Below, piece after piece: positions 1-5,977 of a stretch of 14,192 nt of DNA. A program made the translations under genes and the position numbers. The DNA is from CAZLGC01 sp964559275 (GTDB taxonomy: Bacteria; Patescibacteriota; CALEFQ01): the NCBI GenBank assembly GCA_964559275.1, contig CAZLGC010000028.1, forward strand, positions 1 to 14,192. The letters run 5' to 3'. Each line of letters starts with the position of its first letter. The first letter of the stretch is position 1. A model generated the notes under the pieces. That model was not told the DNA's origin and did not search any database. It was given only the letters and a program-made list of their open reading frames with translations.

Positions 1-27
1 AATAATGTCTTTTTCATACGTTAATAT

Positions 28-51
28 AATAAAGGAAAATGCCTTTATTTT
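28..51. terminator. AT-rich hairpin, possible terminator of an upstream gene
   Basis: An 8-base-pair inverted repeat (AATAAAGG at 28-35, CCTTTATT at 42-49) with a 6-base loop is followed by a short T tract ending at 51. Seen from the minus strand it is also followed by an AT-rich stretch, so it could act in either direction. The stem has only two G-C pairs and the T tract is short. Nothing upstream is visible, so its role as the end of a neighbouring transcript is inferred. Confidence 0.35.
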
Positions 52-80
52 CAAGCGGAAATAGATTATATTGATGACGT

Positions 81-1538
81 ATGTTTAACCAATTTAAGCG
101 TCTATTTCGACATTCGGCTATTTATGCTATTGGCACCGTCGCTCAGTCGGCGGTGGCGTTTTTGTTGATTCCGCTCTACACTCGCTATATTGTTCCGGCC
201 AATTACGGCCGCCTGGAGATCATCAATACTTTTGGGGCCATTCTGTTAATGCTGGTATCGTTCGGTTTTGGCTCGGCGCTAATGAAAACGTATTTCCGTG
301 ACGCTCATAACGAAACGGAGCGCAAGCGATTGATCGGCACTTTGTTTATGTTTGTGCTGCCGGTGGCGTACGCTATTCTGGCGGTTCTCATATTCTTCTC
401 TCCTCAGCTTAGCCAGGCGCTTTTGGGAGGGACCGAGTGGACGGGTCTTTTCCAGATTTTGCTCATTACAACTTTTTTCAGCCTTTTTATGAATCTGGCG
501 TTTGCCTTGCTGCGGGTGCAAGAACGCTCCAAGAAATACACCGCGCTTTTTCTACTCCGCTTCTTTGCAGTTCTCGGCCTCAACTTCTATTTCATCATTT
601 GGCTGGAGCTGGACATCAAAGGTATTCTGGTTGCCAATCTGATTACCTTTGCTATTGTTGCTTTTTCTCTTGTCCCAGATGTTATCAAGTCAGCCAGTTT
701 CAAGTTTTCTGGTTTCTTCCTGAAAAAACTGTGGATTTTTGGCCTGCCGATCATCCCGGCGTCGATTGCGATGTGGTTTATGGATTTATCTGATCGGTAC
801 TTCATTGAATTCTTTCGCTCGTCGGACGAGGTCGGTATCTACTCGCTTGGTTACAAACTGGGAATGCTGGTTAATATAGCCGTAGTGGCACCGTTTCAGT
901 TAGCCTGGCCGACTTTGTACTTTGATGTCTCCCGTCGGGGTGATGCCCAGCAAATTTATGCCAAGGTCCTTACCTACTTCACGATAGCCTCCACCTCGCT
1001 GGCATTAGTCCTGGGTGTTTTGGCGCCGGAGATCCTGCGAGTTCTCGCCGGCGAGGCTTACTGGGATGCTTATAAGGTTGTTTTTTTGGTTGCGATCTCT
1101 TATGTTTTCTACGGTATGCACTTCGTTTTGGCACCCGGAATTCATATCAAAGAAAAGACAAAATACTACCCGCTGGTAGTAATGATTCCGGCAATTGCCA
1201 ATGTAATTCTAAACTACTTCATTGTGCCTCCTTACGGCATGATGGGTGCGGCGACGACGACGGTTATTTGCTTCGCATTTGTCATTATACTCACCTATCT
1301 TTTCGCCAATCACTGGTATCCGATCAAATATAATTGGAAAAGAATCTGGGGTGTTTGGACAATTGCAGTGCTGGTATTTGCGGCTAGTTTGTTTGTGAGC
1401 CACGATAATGTTTGGATATCGACGGCTCTCAAGCTCGCTCTGTTGGTGGGAGATATTGCTCTGCTCTATATATTTGGGCTCTGGCGAATGGGTGAAATTA
1501 GGCAATTTAGGGAAATGTTTCGAAAAACGAGCAATTAG
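81..1538 (+). CDS. Wzx-type polysaccharide flippase (MVF/MOP superfamily)
   Basis: This 485-residue, almost entirely hydrophobic protein resembles O-antigen/teichoic-acid flippases, which move polyprenyl-linked oligosaccharides from the cytoplasmic to the outer face of the membrane. About 14 membrane helices can be counted, roughly at residues 12-36, 45-68, 85-107, 118-145, 151-173, 178-199, 214-234, 250-275, 292-322, 330-350, 361-380, 385-409, 421-440 and 447-468. Family-typical pieces are the start (helix 1 then YTRYIVPANYGRLE near 33-46) and a central 'MDLSDRYFI...GIYSLGYKLGM' segment (about 234-262), matching the DR-F-I...VG-Y-l-yk pattern of MVF-like exporters. The length is normal. The ATG at 81 is the first good start and has no Shine-Dalgarno sequence. 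A 73-base spacer with its own promoter separates it from the next gene, so it may be transcribed alone. The substrate cannot be read from sequence. Confidence 0.88.
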   Translation: MFNQFKRLFRHSAIYAIGTVAQSAVAFLLIPLYTRYIVPANYGRLEIINTFGAILLMLVSFGFGSALMKTYFRDAHNETERKRLIGTLFMFVLPVAYAILAVLIFFSPQLSQALLGGTEWTGLFQILLITTFFSLFMNLAFALLRVQERSKKYTALFLLRFFAVLGLNFYFIIWLELDIKGILVANLITFAIVAFSLVPDVIKSASFKFSGFFLKKLWIFGLPIIPASIAMWFMDLSDRYFIEFFRSSDEVGIYSLGYKLGMLVNIAVVAPFQLAWPTLYFDVSRRGDAQQIYAKVLTYFTIASTSLALVLGVLAPEILRVLAGEAYWDAYKVVFLVAISYVFYGMHFVLAPGIHIKEKTKYYPLVVMIPAIANVILNYFIVPPYGMMGAATTTVICFAFVIILTYLFANHWYPIKYNWKRIWGVWTIAVLVFAASLFVSHDNVWISTALKLALLVGDIALLYIFGLWRMGEIRQFREMFRKTSN

Positions 1539-1556
1539 TATTTGGGCATTTTTGCA

Positions 1557-1585
1557 TTTACAAAAAAGATTTTCCGTGTTATCAT
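1557..1585 (+). promoter_or_regulatory. sigma70-type promoter for the GT2-gmhB unit
   Basis: TTTACA (1557-1562) matches the TTGACA -35 box at five of six positions. It is followed by exactly 17 bases and TATCAT (1580-1585), which matches TATAAT at five of six. TG one base before the -10 makes it an extended -10 element. It lies in the 73-base gap between the flippase stop (1538) and the ATG at 1612, giving a predicted leader of about 20 bases. This is the best promoter-like sequence in the window. Confidence 0.6.
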
Positions 1586-1611
1586 TCAGCCGCATTAACG
1601 TTTGTAATTTA

Positions 1612-2562
1612 ATGAAACTGATCGTCCAAATACCCTGTTTTAACGAACAGGAAAACCTGGCTGACGTAATCAAGGAAATTCCTCGCCAAATCCCCGGCCT
1701 TGATGCCGTGGAAGTTTTAGTTATTTCTGATGGTTCTAGGGATCGAACTGTTCAAGTCGCTCGCCAGGCCGGGGCCGATTACGTAATCGACCGCAAGATA
1801 AACCGCGGTCTGGCTCAGACATTCAAAGAGGGGCTGGATTTCTGTTTGTCTCACGGCGCGGATGTCATCGTCAATACTGACGGCGACAATCACTATAATC
1901 AAGCCCGTATGGGTGATTTGGTGCGTCCGATAGTGAAAGGTAGGGCTGACGTCGTTATTGCCGGACGTGAGGTGGACAAGCTCGAGAAGATGCCATTTGC
2001 GAATAAATACGGCAATATGGCGGGAAGCTACGTGGTGACGCAACTGGCCGGGATTCCCGGCATGGATGTTTCTACTGGTTACCGGGCTTACTCCCGGGAG
2101 GCTGCTATGCGAATCAATATCCTGTCACACCATACCTACACCCACGAAACATTTTTCCAGCTGGCCGATCTGAAGTTACGGATTGCTGAAGTCCCAATCA
2201 AGGCCCGCCCCGTCAAGCGAAAATCACGTTTGATAAAAAGCATCGGCAGTCATATCCGCAAATCGATGACTGTAATTCTAAGAATGACCTTGCTTTACAA
2301 ACCGCTAAAGGTTTTTCTTACCATCGGCTCAATATTCTTCCTGGTCGGAGTTGCCTTCGGAATTCGGTTCCTATACTTCTATTTCACTGACGGCGGCGCC
2401 GGTCATATTCAATCTGTTATCTTGGCCGCTGTCCTGATGATTTTAGGTGTACTTATTTTCTGTATGGGACTTCTGGCCAGCGCGATTGGCTGGAACCGGA
2501 AAATCATCGAAGAGACCCTTTTCCAGGTGAAAAAAATACGCCACGACAGCGATAAGAAATAA
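1612..2562 (+). CDS. family 2 glycosyltransferase, polyprenyl-phosphate sugar synthase type
   Basis: This 316-residue protein has an N-terminal GT-A domain (about 1-225) and two C-terminal membrane helices (about 233-256 and 266-290), the layout of DPM1/GtrB/ArnC-like enzymes that transfer a sugar from a nucleotide donor to undecaprenyl phosphate. Visible motifs are the N-terminal strand and 'PCFNEQENL' (8-16), the acidic VISDGSRD (37-44), the metal-binding 'NTDGDN' (D90, D92) and a 'STGYRAYSREA' segment (154-164) typical of the family. The reading frame is open back to 1408, inside the flippase, but ATG 1612 starts right at the conserved beta strand and follows a good promoter, so it is chosen. 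The TAA stop shares its last A with the next ATG (TAATG). It probably supplies a lipid-phosphate sugar donor, possibly to the GT-C enzyme at 8009; the sugar is unknown. Confidence 0.87.
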   Translation: MKLIVQIPCFNEQENLADVIKEIPRQIPGLDAVEVLVISDGSRDRTVQVARQAGADYVIDRKINRGLAQTFKEGLDFCLSHGADVIVNTDGDNHYNQARMGDLVRPIVKGRADVVIAGREVDKLEKMPFANKYGNMAGSYVVTQLAGIPGMDVSTGYRAYSREAAMRINILSHHTYTHETFFQLADLKLRIAEVPIKARPVKRKSRLIKSIGSHIRKSMTVILRMTLLYKPLKVFLTIGSIFFLVGVAFGIRFLYFYFTDGGAGHIQSVILAAVLMILGVLIFCMGLLASAIGWNRKIIEETLFQVKKIRHDSDKK

Positions 2563-3017
2563 TGTTTAACGACAAAAACCGTCTCTGGATAATTCTGCTA
2601 GCAGCCGCTGCCATTATTGCCGGCTGCTTTTATGGTGCCCTGGCTGGTCCAATTGAGGACCCTCCACCGCAGAGGATTTTGGAAAATAAAGATAGGGCTG
2701 ACTCAGAAATCACTGTGCGCTACGCCAAGATTAAGTCCGTCGACAACGAGCAGCTGACACTATCAAGCCAGAACTATGAATTTACCGGTATTATCCCGGA
2801 AACTGATGAGGGGGTTTCGGTAGGTCAAGATATCAGCTTTGAGGGAATAGTGAAACCTGGCCCCGAGGTTGAAATAGACTACTACCATGTTCATCCCTGG
2901 CGGCCACTGAAATACTATTTCTCGCTGCCGGCAATTGCGCTGATCATATATATTTTATTTAAGAAATATCGTTGGTCTTGGCGACGGTTTATTTTTCTAG
3001 AAAAACAAAAGTATTAA
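2562..3017 (+). CDS. small two-helix membrane protein of unknown function, possible OB-like domain
   Basis: I do not recognise a named family for this 151-residue protein. It starts with a short basic N-terminus and a hydrophobic helix (about 8-28), then a probable extracytoplasmic segment of about 85 residues (29-115) rich in alternating hydrophobic residues, predicted as beta strands, and a second helix (about 118-133) followed by a basic tail with many Arg/Lys/Trp. The middle part ('VRYAKIKSVDNEQLTL', then 'GQDISFEGIVK') has the look of a small OB-type barrel, which is inference. IAGC at 19-22 resembles a lipobox, but a C-terminal helix with a basic tail is unusual for a lipoprotein, so a plain N-terminal anchor is more likely. 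A striking 'YYHVHPWRPLKYYFSL' stretch sits just before helix 2. It is translationally coupled to the GT2 gene (TAATG), suggesting a linked role in envelope glycan assembly. Confidence 0.75.
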   Translation: MFNDKNRLWIILLAAAAIIAGCFYGALAGPIEDPPPQRILENKDRADSEITVRYAKIKSVDNEQLTLSSQNYEFTGIIPETDEGVSVGQDISFEGIVKPGPEVEIDYYHVHPWRPLKYYFSLPAIALIIYILFKKYRWSWRRFIFLEKQKY

Positions 3018-3023
3018 TTTTTT

Positions 3024-3527
3024 ATGCCTGACCTGATAACCCACACTGCGTTTGCCTCCTTCTTTGCTGATAAGAAATATCGGTTTGTTTTCTTTTTGTT
3101 GCTAGGGGCAGTGTTGCCGGACGTGACCCGTCTATTTTTCTTATTCTTCCCAGACAACTATTCCGCTTATTGGTTTTTCACCTCGCTACATAGTCCCCTG
3201 CTCCTGATATTATTTTGTGTCATCATCGTTCAGTTTTTCGAAAAGGATATCCGCTGGGCGGCTTTTTGGTGGTTGCTGCTAGGGGTTGCTACTCATCTGG
3301 GACTTGACGCTCTCCAGAAACACCTGGGCTCATACGCTTACCCCTGGCTATTTCCTTTCTCATTGAAAGGGACTGAGTGGGGCCTGTTCTGGCCGGAAGA
3401 TCCTTTGTATGTAGCCCCGCTGTTGGCCGGGGCGGCCATTATTTGGTATTATGTTCGTACACGTCTATTAAATAAACCCAAGAAAAACTCTTATGAAAGA
3501 GAAAATAAAAGAGATGTTTCTGGATAG
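3024..3527 (+). CDS. YdjM/DUF457-like membrane-bound putative metal-dependent hydrolase
   Basis: This 167-residue hydrophobic protein has about four membrane helices (near 21-41, 53-71, 77-95 and 128-143). It carries the spaced His/Asp residues of the YdjM/DUF457 family: D3 and H7 in 'MPDLITHTAF', 'GAVLPD' with D33, 'LHSPLL' with H56, and 'THLGLDAL' with H91 and D95. Members are annotated as inner-membrane metal-dependent hydrolases because of these residues, but the substrate is generally unknown; some relatives are LexA-regulated. The 'YPWLFPFS' piece (106-113) is also typical. The gene starts six bases after the preceding stop, without a Shine-Dalgarno site, and overlaps gmhA by 35 bases. 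Its placement between a lipid-sugar synthase and heptose genes suggests a role in lipid or lipid-linked glycan turnover, which is inference. Confidence 0.75.
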   Translation: MPDLITHTAFASFFADKKYRFVFFLLLGAVLPDVTRLFFLFFPDNYSAYWFFTSLHSPLLLILFCVIIVQFFEKDIRWAAFWWLLLGVATHLGLDALQKHLGSYAYPWLFPFSLKGTEWGLFWPEDPLYVAPLLAGAAIIWYYVRTRLLNKPKKNSYERENKRDVSG

Positions 3528-4080
3528 TGCCGCGGTCAAAGAGAAGGCCGCCGAGACTATTACCAGCGAAGTCGCTCAAGCCATTGAAATGATAGTCGCG
3601 GCTATCAAGGACGGTAAAAAGATAATGATTTTCGGAAACGGTGGCAGTGCCGCTGATGCCCAGCATTTCACCGGTGAATTTGTGAACAAATTCAAGATTG
3701 AGCGTGACCCCCTTCCCGCGATGGCGTTGCACCCGGACACCTCCGTATTGACTGCGATTGCTAATGATGACGGCTATTTCGATGTGTTCAGAAAATGGAT
3801 TACTGCCTTCGGACAGCCTGGTGATATAGCTATTGCGATCACCACCAGTGATGTGGAATTGAAGGAAGATGGCCACTCGGCCAATATTGCTTACGCTCTC
3901 AAAGAGGCTCGTGGCAAAAAGATGAAGACAATCGGACTGCTCAGTGACAAAAGCGTCGATGTTGTTAAGATGGTTGATTTGGCTATCAAAGCTCCTTCCA
4001 AAGATACTCCCCGTATCCAGGAATGCCATGAGGTGATTTTGCATACTATCTGCGAAATCGCCGAAGCGGAATTAAAGTAA
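3493..4080 (+). CDS. gmhA: GmhA-like sedoheptulose 7-phosphate isomerase (SIS domain)
   Basis: GmhA converts D-sedoheptulose 7-phosphate to D-glycero-D-manno-heptose 7-phosphate, the first step of the heptose nucleotide pathway, in the cytoplasm. The 195-residue length fits. The SIS fold is clear: FGNGGSAADAQHF (47-59) with the sugar-phosphate Ser52, H58 and E62 where E. coli GmhA has Ser55, H61 and E65; 'NDDGY' (91-95); and 'RIQECHEVILH' (174-184), whose Q176 and H184 match the E. coli catalytic Q172 and H180. The second phosphate loop, normally S-T-S-G-N-S, reads TTSD followed by about seven extra residues (120-128), which is unusual. ATG 3493 gives a normal N-terminal helix; an internal ATG at 3514 would shorten it. 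It overlaps the previous gene by 35 bases and lies two bases upstream of the heptose kinase gene, so the two are almost certainly cotranscribed. Confidence 0.85.
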   Translation: MKEKIKEMFLDSAAVKEKAAETITSEVAQAIEMIVAAIKDGKKIMIFGNGGSAADAQHFTGEFVNKFKIERDPLPAMALHPDTSVLTAIANDDGYFDVFRKWITAFGQPGDIAIAITTSDVELKEDGHSANIAYALKEARGKKMKTIGLLSDKSVDVVKMVDLAIKAPSKDTPRIQECHEVILHTICEIAEAELK

Positions 4081-4082
4081 AT

Positions 4083-5212
4083 ATGACTCCAGGCTTTGCA
4101 AACAAACTCATAGCCAAATTTTCCCGGCAAAAGGTGGTGGTTTTAGGTGATGTCATGCTGGATAGCAGTATCTGGGGTAAAGTTGAGCGTATATCTCCGG
4201 AAGCCCCTGTTCCAGTAGTTCATGTGCAGCGAGAAACTTATGCGCCCGGCGGAGCAGCTAATGTTGCCAATAACATCAAATCCTTAGAAGGGAAGGTTCA
4301 GGTTGTTAGTGTGGNNNNNNNNNNNNNNNNNNNNNNNNNNNNNNNNNNNNNNNNNNNNNNNNNNNNNNNNNNNNNNNNNNNNNNNNNNNNNNNNNNNNNN
4401 NNNNNNNNNNNNNNAATGTTGCCAATAACATCAAATCCTTAGAAGGGAAGGTTCAGGTTGTTAGTGTGGTCGGTGCCGACAGCAACCGGAAAATCTTGGT
4501 TGACGCTTTGAAAGAAAAAGGAATTAATGCCAATACCCTAGTTGTTGATCACAAACGCCCGACTATAACAAAAACCCGTATCATGGGTGTACCTCAACAT
4601 CAGTTGCTGAGGATCGATGAGGAGTTGGCGGACACGGTAGCTCCGGCGGTGGAGAAAAGGCTGATTGCGGCGCTCAAAAAGGCTTTGCACGGCGCTAAGG
4701 CGTTGGTTATTTCGGACTACGCGAAGGGTGTGCTATCATTAAAAGTAGCCCGGCAGGCTATAGCCGAATGCAAAAAGAAAGACATACCGGTAATAATCGA
4801 TCCCAAGCCAGTGCACAAAGATTTTTATGCTTCGGCGACAGTTGTGACCCCGAATCGCAAAGAAGCCCTGGAGATGTACGGCAACGGTGATGACGTTTTG
4901 CGTGCCGGTCGTAGTTTGGCCAGGGAGCTTGATTCAAATATTGTGCTTACTCGGAGCGAGGAAGGAATTTCAATAATTGACCGGGAGGATAAAGCAGTTC
5001 ATATCAAAACCAAGGCTAAGGAAGTTTTTGATGTAACTGGTGCCGGCGACACTGTGGTCGCTGGTCTGGCGCTAGCGCTGGCGGCCGGCGCCGATTTGGT
5101 CAAAGCTGCCGAAATAGCTAATTACGCTGCCGGTGTCGTGGTTGGCAAAGTCGGGACAGCCACACTTTCCCGGAAAGAATTAAAAGAAGCTATCAAAACG
5201 GATTCCAGATGA
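4083..5212 (+). CDS. rfaE1: heptose-7-phosphate kinase (HldE kinase domain), split only by a false assembly gap
   Basis: A PfkB/ribokinase-fold kinase that phosphorylates C1 of D-glycero-beta-D-manno-heptose 7-phosphate. As written it is interrupted by 100 N (4315-4414) flanked by an identical 55-base overlap; deleting one copy plus the Ns (155 bases) leaves an uninterrupted 324-residue frame, the usual size of the HldE kinase domain. Visible motifs on the repaired protein are 'VVVLGDVMLD' (18-27), the substrate-binding GGAANVA (56-62), ISDYAKG (about 158-164), IDPK (about 187-190), TRSEEG (about 238-243), and the anion-hole and catalytic DVTGAGDT (265-272, base D271). The C-terminal nucleotidyltransferase domain of bifunctional HldE is absent, so this is an HldA-type enzyme. 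It starts two bases after the gmhA stop and overlaps gmhB by four bases (ATGA). A GTG at 4466 is not a real start. Confidence 0.9.
4260..4314 (+). repeat. left copy of 55-base overlap at the false gap
   Basis: These 55 bases are identical to 4415-4469 and directly abut the N run. They encode residues 60 to about 77 of the kinase (NVANNIKSLEG...), in frame with the upstream part. This is best read as two contig ends that overlap, not a biological repeat. Confidence 0.95.
4315..4414. other. 100-N scaffold gap, spurious
   Basis: Exactly 100 N, the conventional placeholder for a gap of unknown size. The flanks are the same 55 bases, so the contigs most likely overlap and no sequence is missing. 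Joining them gives continuous homology to the heptose kinase family. Confidence 0.93.
4415..4469 (+). repeat. right copy of 55-base overlap at the false gap
   Basis: Exact copy of 4260-4314, immediately after the N run. Read in the frame of the downstream part it encodes the same kinase residues and runs straight into 'VGADSNRK', where the family continues normally. Confidence 0.95.
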
Positions 5213-5856
5213 ATACGGATGGTATCCTAAACAAGAATAATCCAGCTAAGACAGCGTCCCGTAAGGGAAACTTAATTCGGGCGGCCTTTTTAGATCGCGA
5301 CGGTGTCATCAACAAGGATAAGGAGTATCTTTTCCGCTGGGATGATTTCGAATATATCCCGGGTGCGATTGAGGCTCTGCAGTTGCTGACAAATGACCCC
5401 TCGGTATTAGTCGTAATAACAACCGGGCAGTCTGGGATTGGCCGTGGCAAGTATTCGGAATGTGATTTCCAGCTCCTGACTAACAAAATGACTAACGACT
5501 TGCTCCAGAAATGTATTTACATTGACGGCGTCTGGTATTGTCCGCATTTACCGCATAAGGAAAGACACAAAGCTATCGAGCCTTATAATCAAAAATGTAC
5601 TTGTCGCAAACCGCAGACAGGATTGATTGATGCCGCTCGTGATCATTTTCGAAGCCAGGGAATGGAAATAGACCTGGCGTCCAGTTGTGTTTTCGGAGAC
5701 AAAACTGCCGATGTCAAAATGGGTGAAAATGCTGGTTGTCGAACGGTATTAGTAGGAACCGGTTACGCCGGTAAAGAGTCTCGGGACCAATATCCTATAA
5801 ATCCTGATTACCGAGCCAAAAATCTTCTTGATGGCGTTCGTTGGTGGCTGGGCTAA
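5209..5856 (+). CDS. gmhB: GmhB-like D-glycero-D-manno-heptose 1,7-bisphosphate 7-phosphatase (HAD)
   Basis: GmhB removes the 7-phosphate from heptose 1,7-bisphosphate, following the kinase step. The 215-residue protein has the HAD motif I 'FLDRDGVIN' (27-35; nucleophile D29, acid/base D31), motif II region 'VVITTGQSGIGRGK' (68-81), the GmhB/HisB-type zinc loop with C111, H113, C130 and C132, CRKP (132-135) and 'FGDKTADVK' (162-170; D164, D168). The Asn of the usual T-N-Q-S-G motif is Gly here (TTGQSG). It carries an N-terminal extension of about 22 polar residues compared with E. coli GmhB; no ATG lies closer to motif I, and ATG 5209 overlaps the kinase stop by four bases (ATGA), so this start is kept. 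It is the last gene of its unit; a terminator begins 11 bases after its stop. Confidence 0.87.
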   Translation: MNTDGILNKNNPAKTASRKGNLIRAAFLDRDGVINKDKEYLFRWDDFEYIPGAIEALQLLTNDPSVLVVITTGQSGIGRGKYSECDFQLLTNKMTNDLLQKCIYIDGVWYCPHLPHKERHKAIEPYNQKCTCRKPQTGLIDAARDHFRSQGMEIDLASSCVFGDKTADVKMGENAGCRTVLVGTGYAGKESRDQYPINPDYRAKNLLDGVRWWLG

Positions 5857-5866
5857 GCAAGAAAAC

Positions 5867-5891
5867 AATGGCCCTTGGGGCTGTTTTTTTT
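5867..5891 (+). terminator. intrinsic terminator after gmhB
   Basis: An 8-pair stem (AATGGCCC at 5867-5874 with GGGCTGTT at 5878-5885, including two G-T wobbles) with a three-base loop is followed by an unbroken T tract (5884-5891, eight T). It lies 11 bases after the gmhB stop and is preceded by an A-rich stretch. It divides the locus into two transcription units. Confidence 0.75.
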
Positions 5892-5892
5892 G

Positions 5893-5921
5893 TTGCGTAA
5901 ATGGTAAATTCAGGGTAAAAT
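5893..5921 (+). promoter_or_regulatory. candidate promoter of the second unit
   Basis: TTGCGT (5893-5898) keeps the TTG of the -35 box, then 17 bases, then TAAAAT (5916-5921), a five-of-six match to TATAAT. It directly follows the terminator and precedes the ATG at 5978, giving a leader of about 50 bases. The -35 match is only three of six, so this is a moderate call supported mainly by position. Confidence 0.4.
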
Positions 5922-5977
5922 AAACGTTGTTTACTAGTGGTCTCGGGATTTTGAGAGCACATATTTTTGGTATATCT

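Noticed and set aside
25..72. TATAAT at 25-30 and TATATT at 67-72 as promoters of the first flippase
   Set aside because: Neither has an acceptable -35 box at 16-18 bases; the first overlaps a possible terminator hairpin and the second is only nine bases before the ATG.
279..521. Antisense and alternative-frame open frames inside the long genes here and elsewhere
   Set aside because: They overlap genes with clear family motifs on the other frame, show no recognisable protein features and carry no start signals.
1408..1611. An upstream start for the GT2 gene inside the flippase
   Set aside because: The added 68 residues have no family resemblance, and a good promoter lies just before ATG 1612.
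4260..4469. A direct 55-base repeat as a true duplication, att site or mobile-element target repeat
   Set aside because: The copies exactly abut a 100-N placeholder and collapsing them restores a perfect family-length kinase; no mobile gene is nearby.
4466..5212. A separate 248-residue gene starting at GTG 4466
   Set aside because: It would lack the N-terminal strand and GGAANVA substrate loop of the kinase, which lie on the other side of the false gap in a matching frame.
5927..5977. TTG start at 5927 for the first GT9 gene
   Set aside because: The Rossmann start begins right at ATG 5978 and the TTG would coincide with the predicted transcription start.
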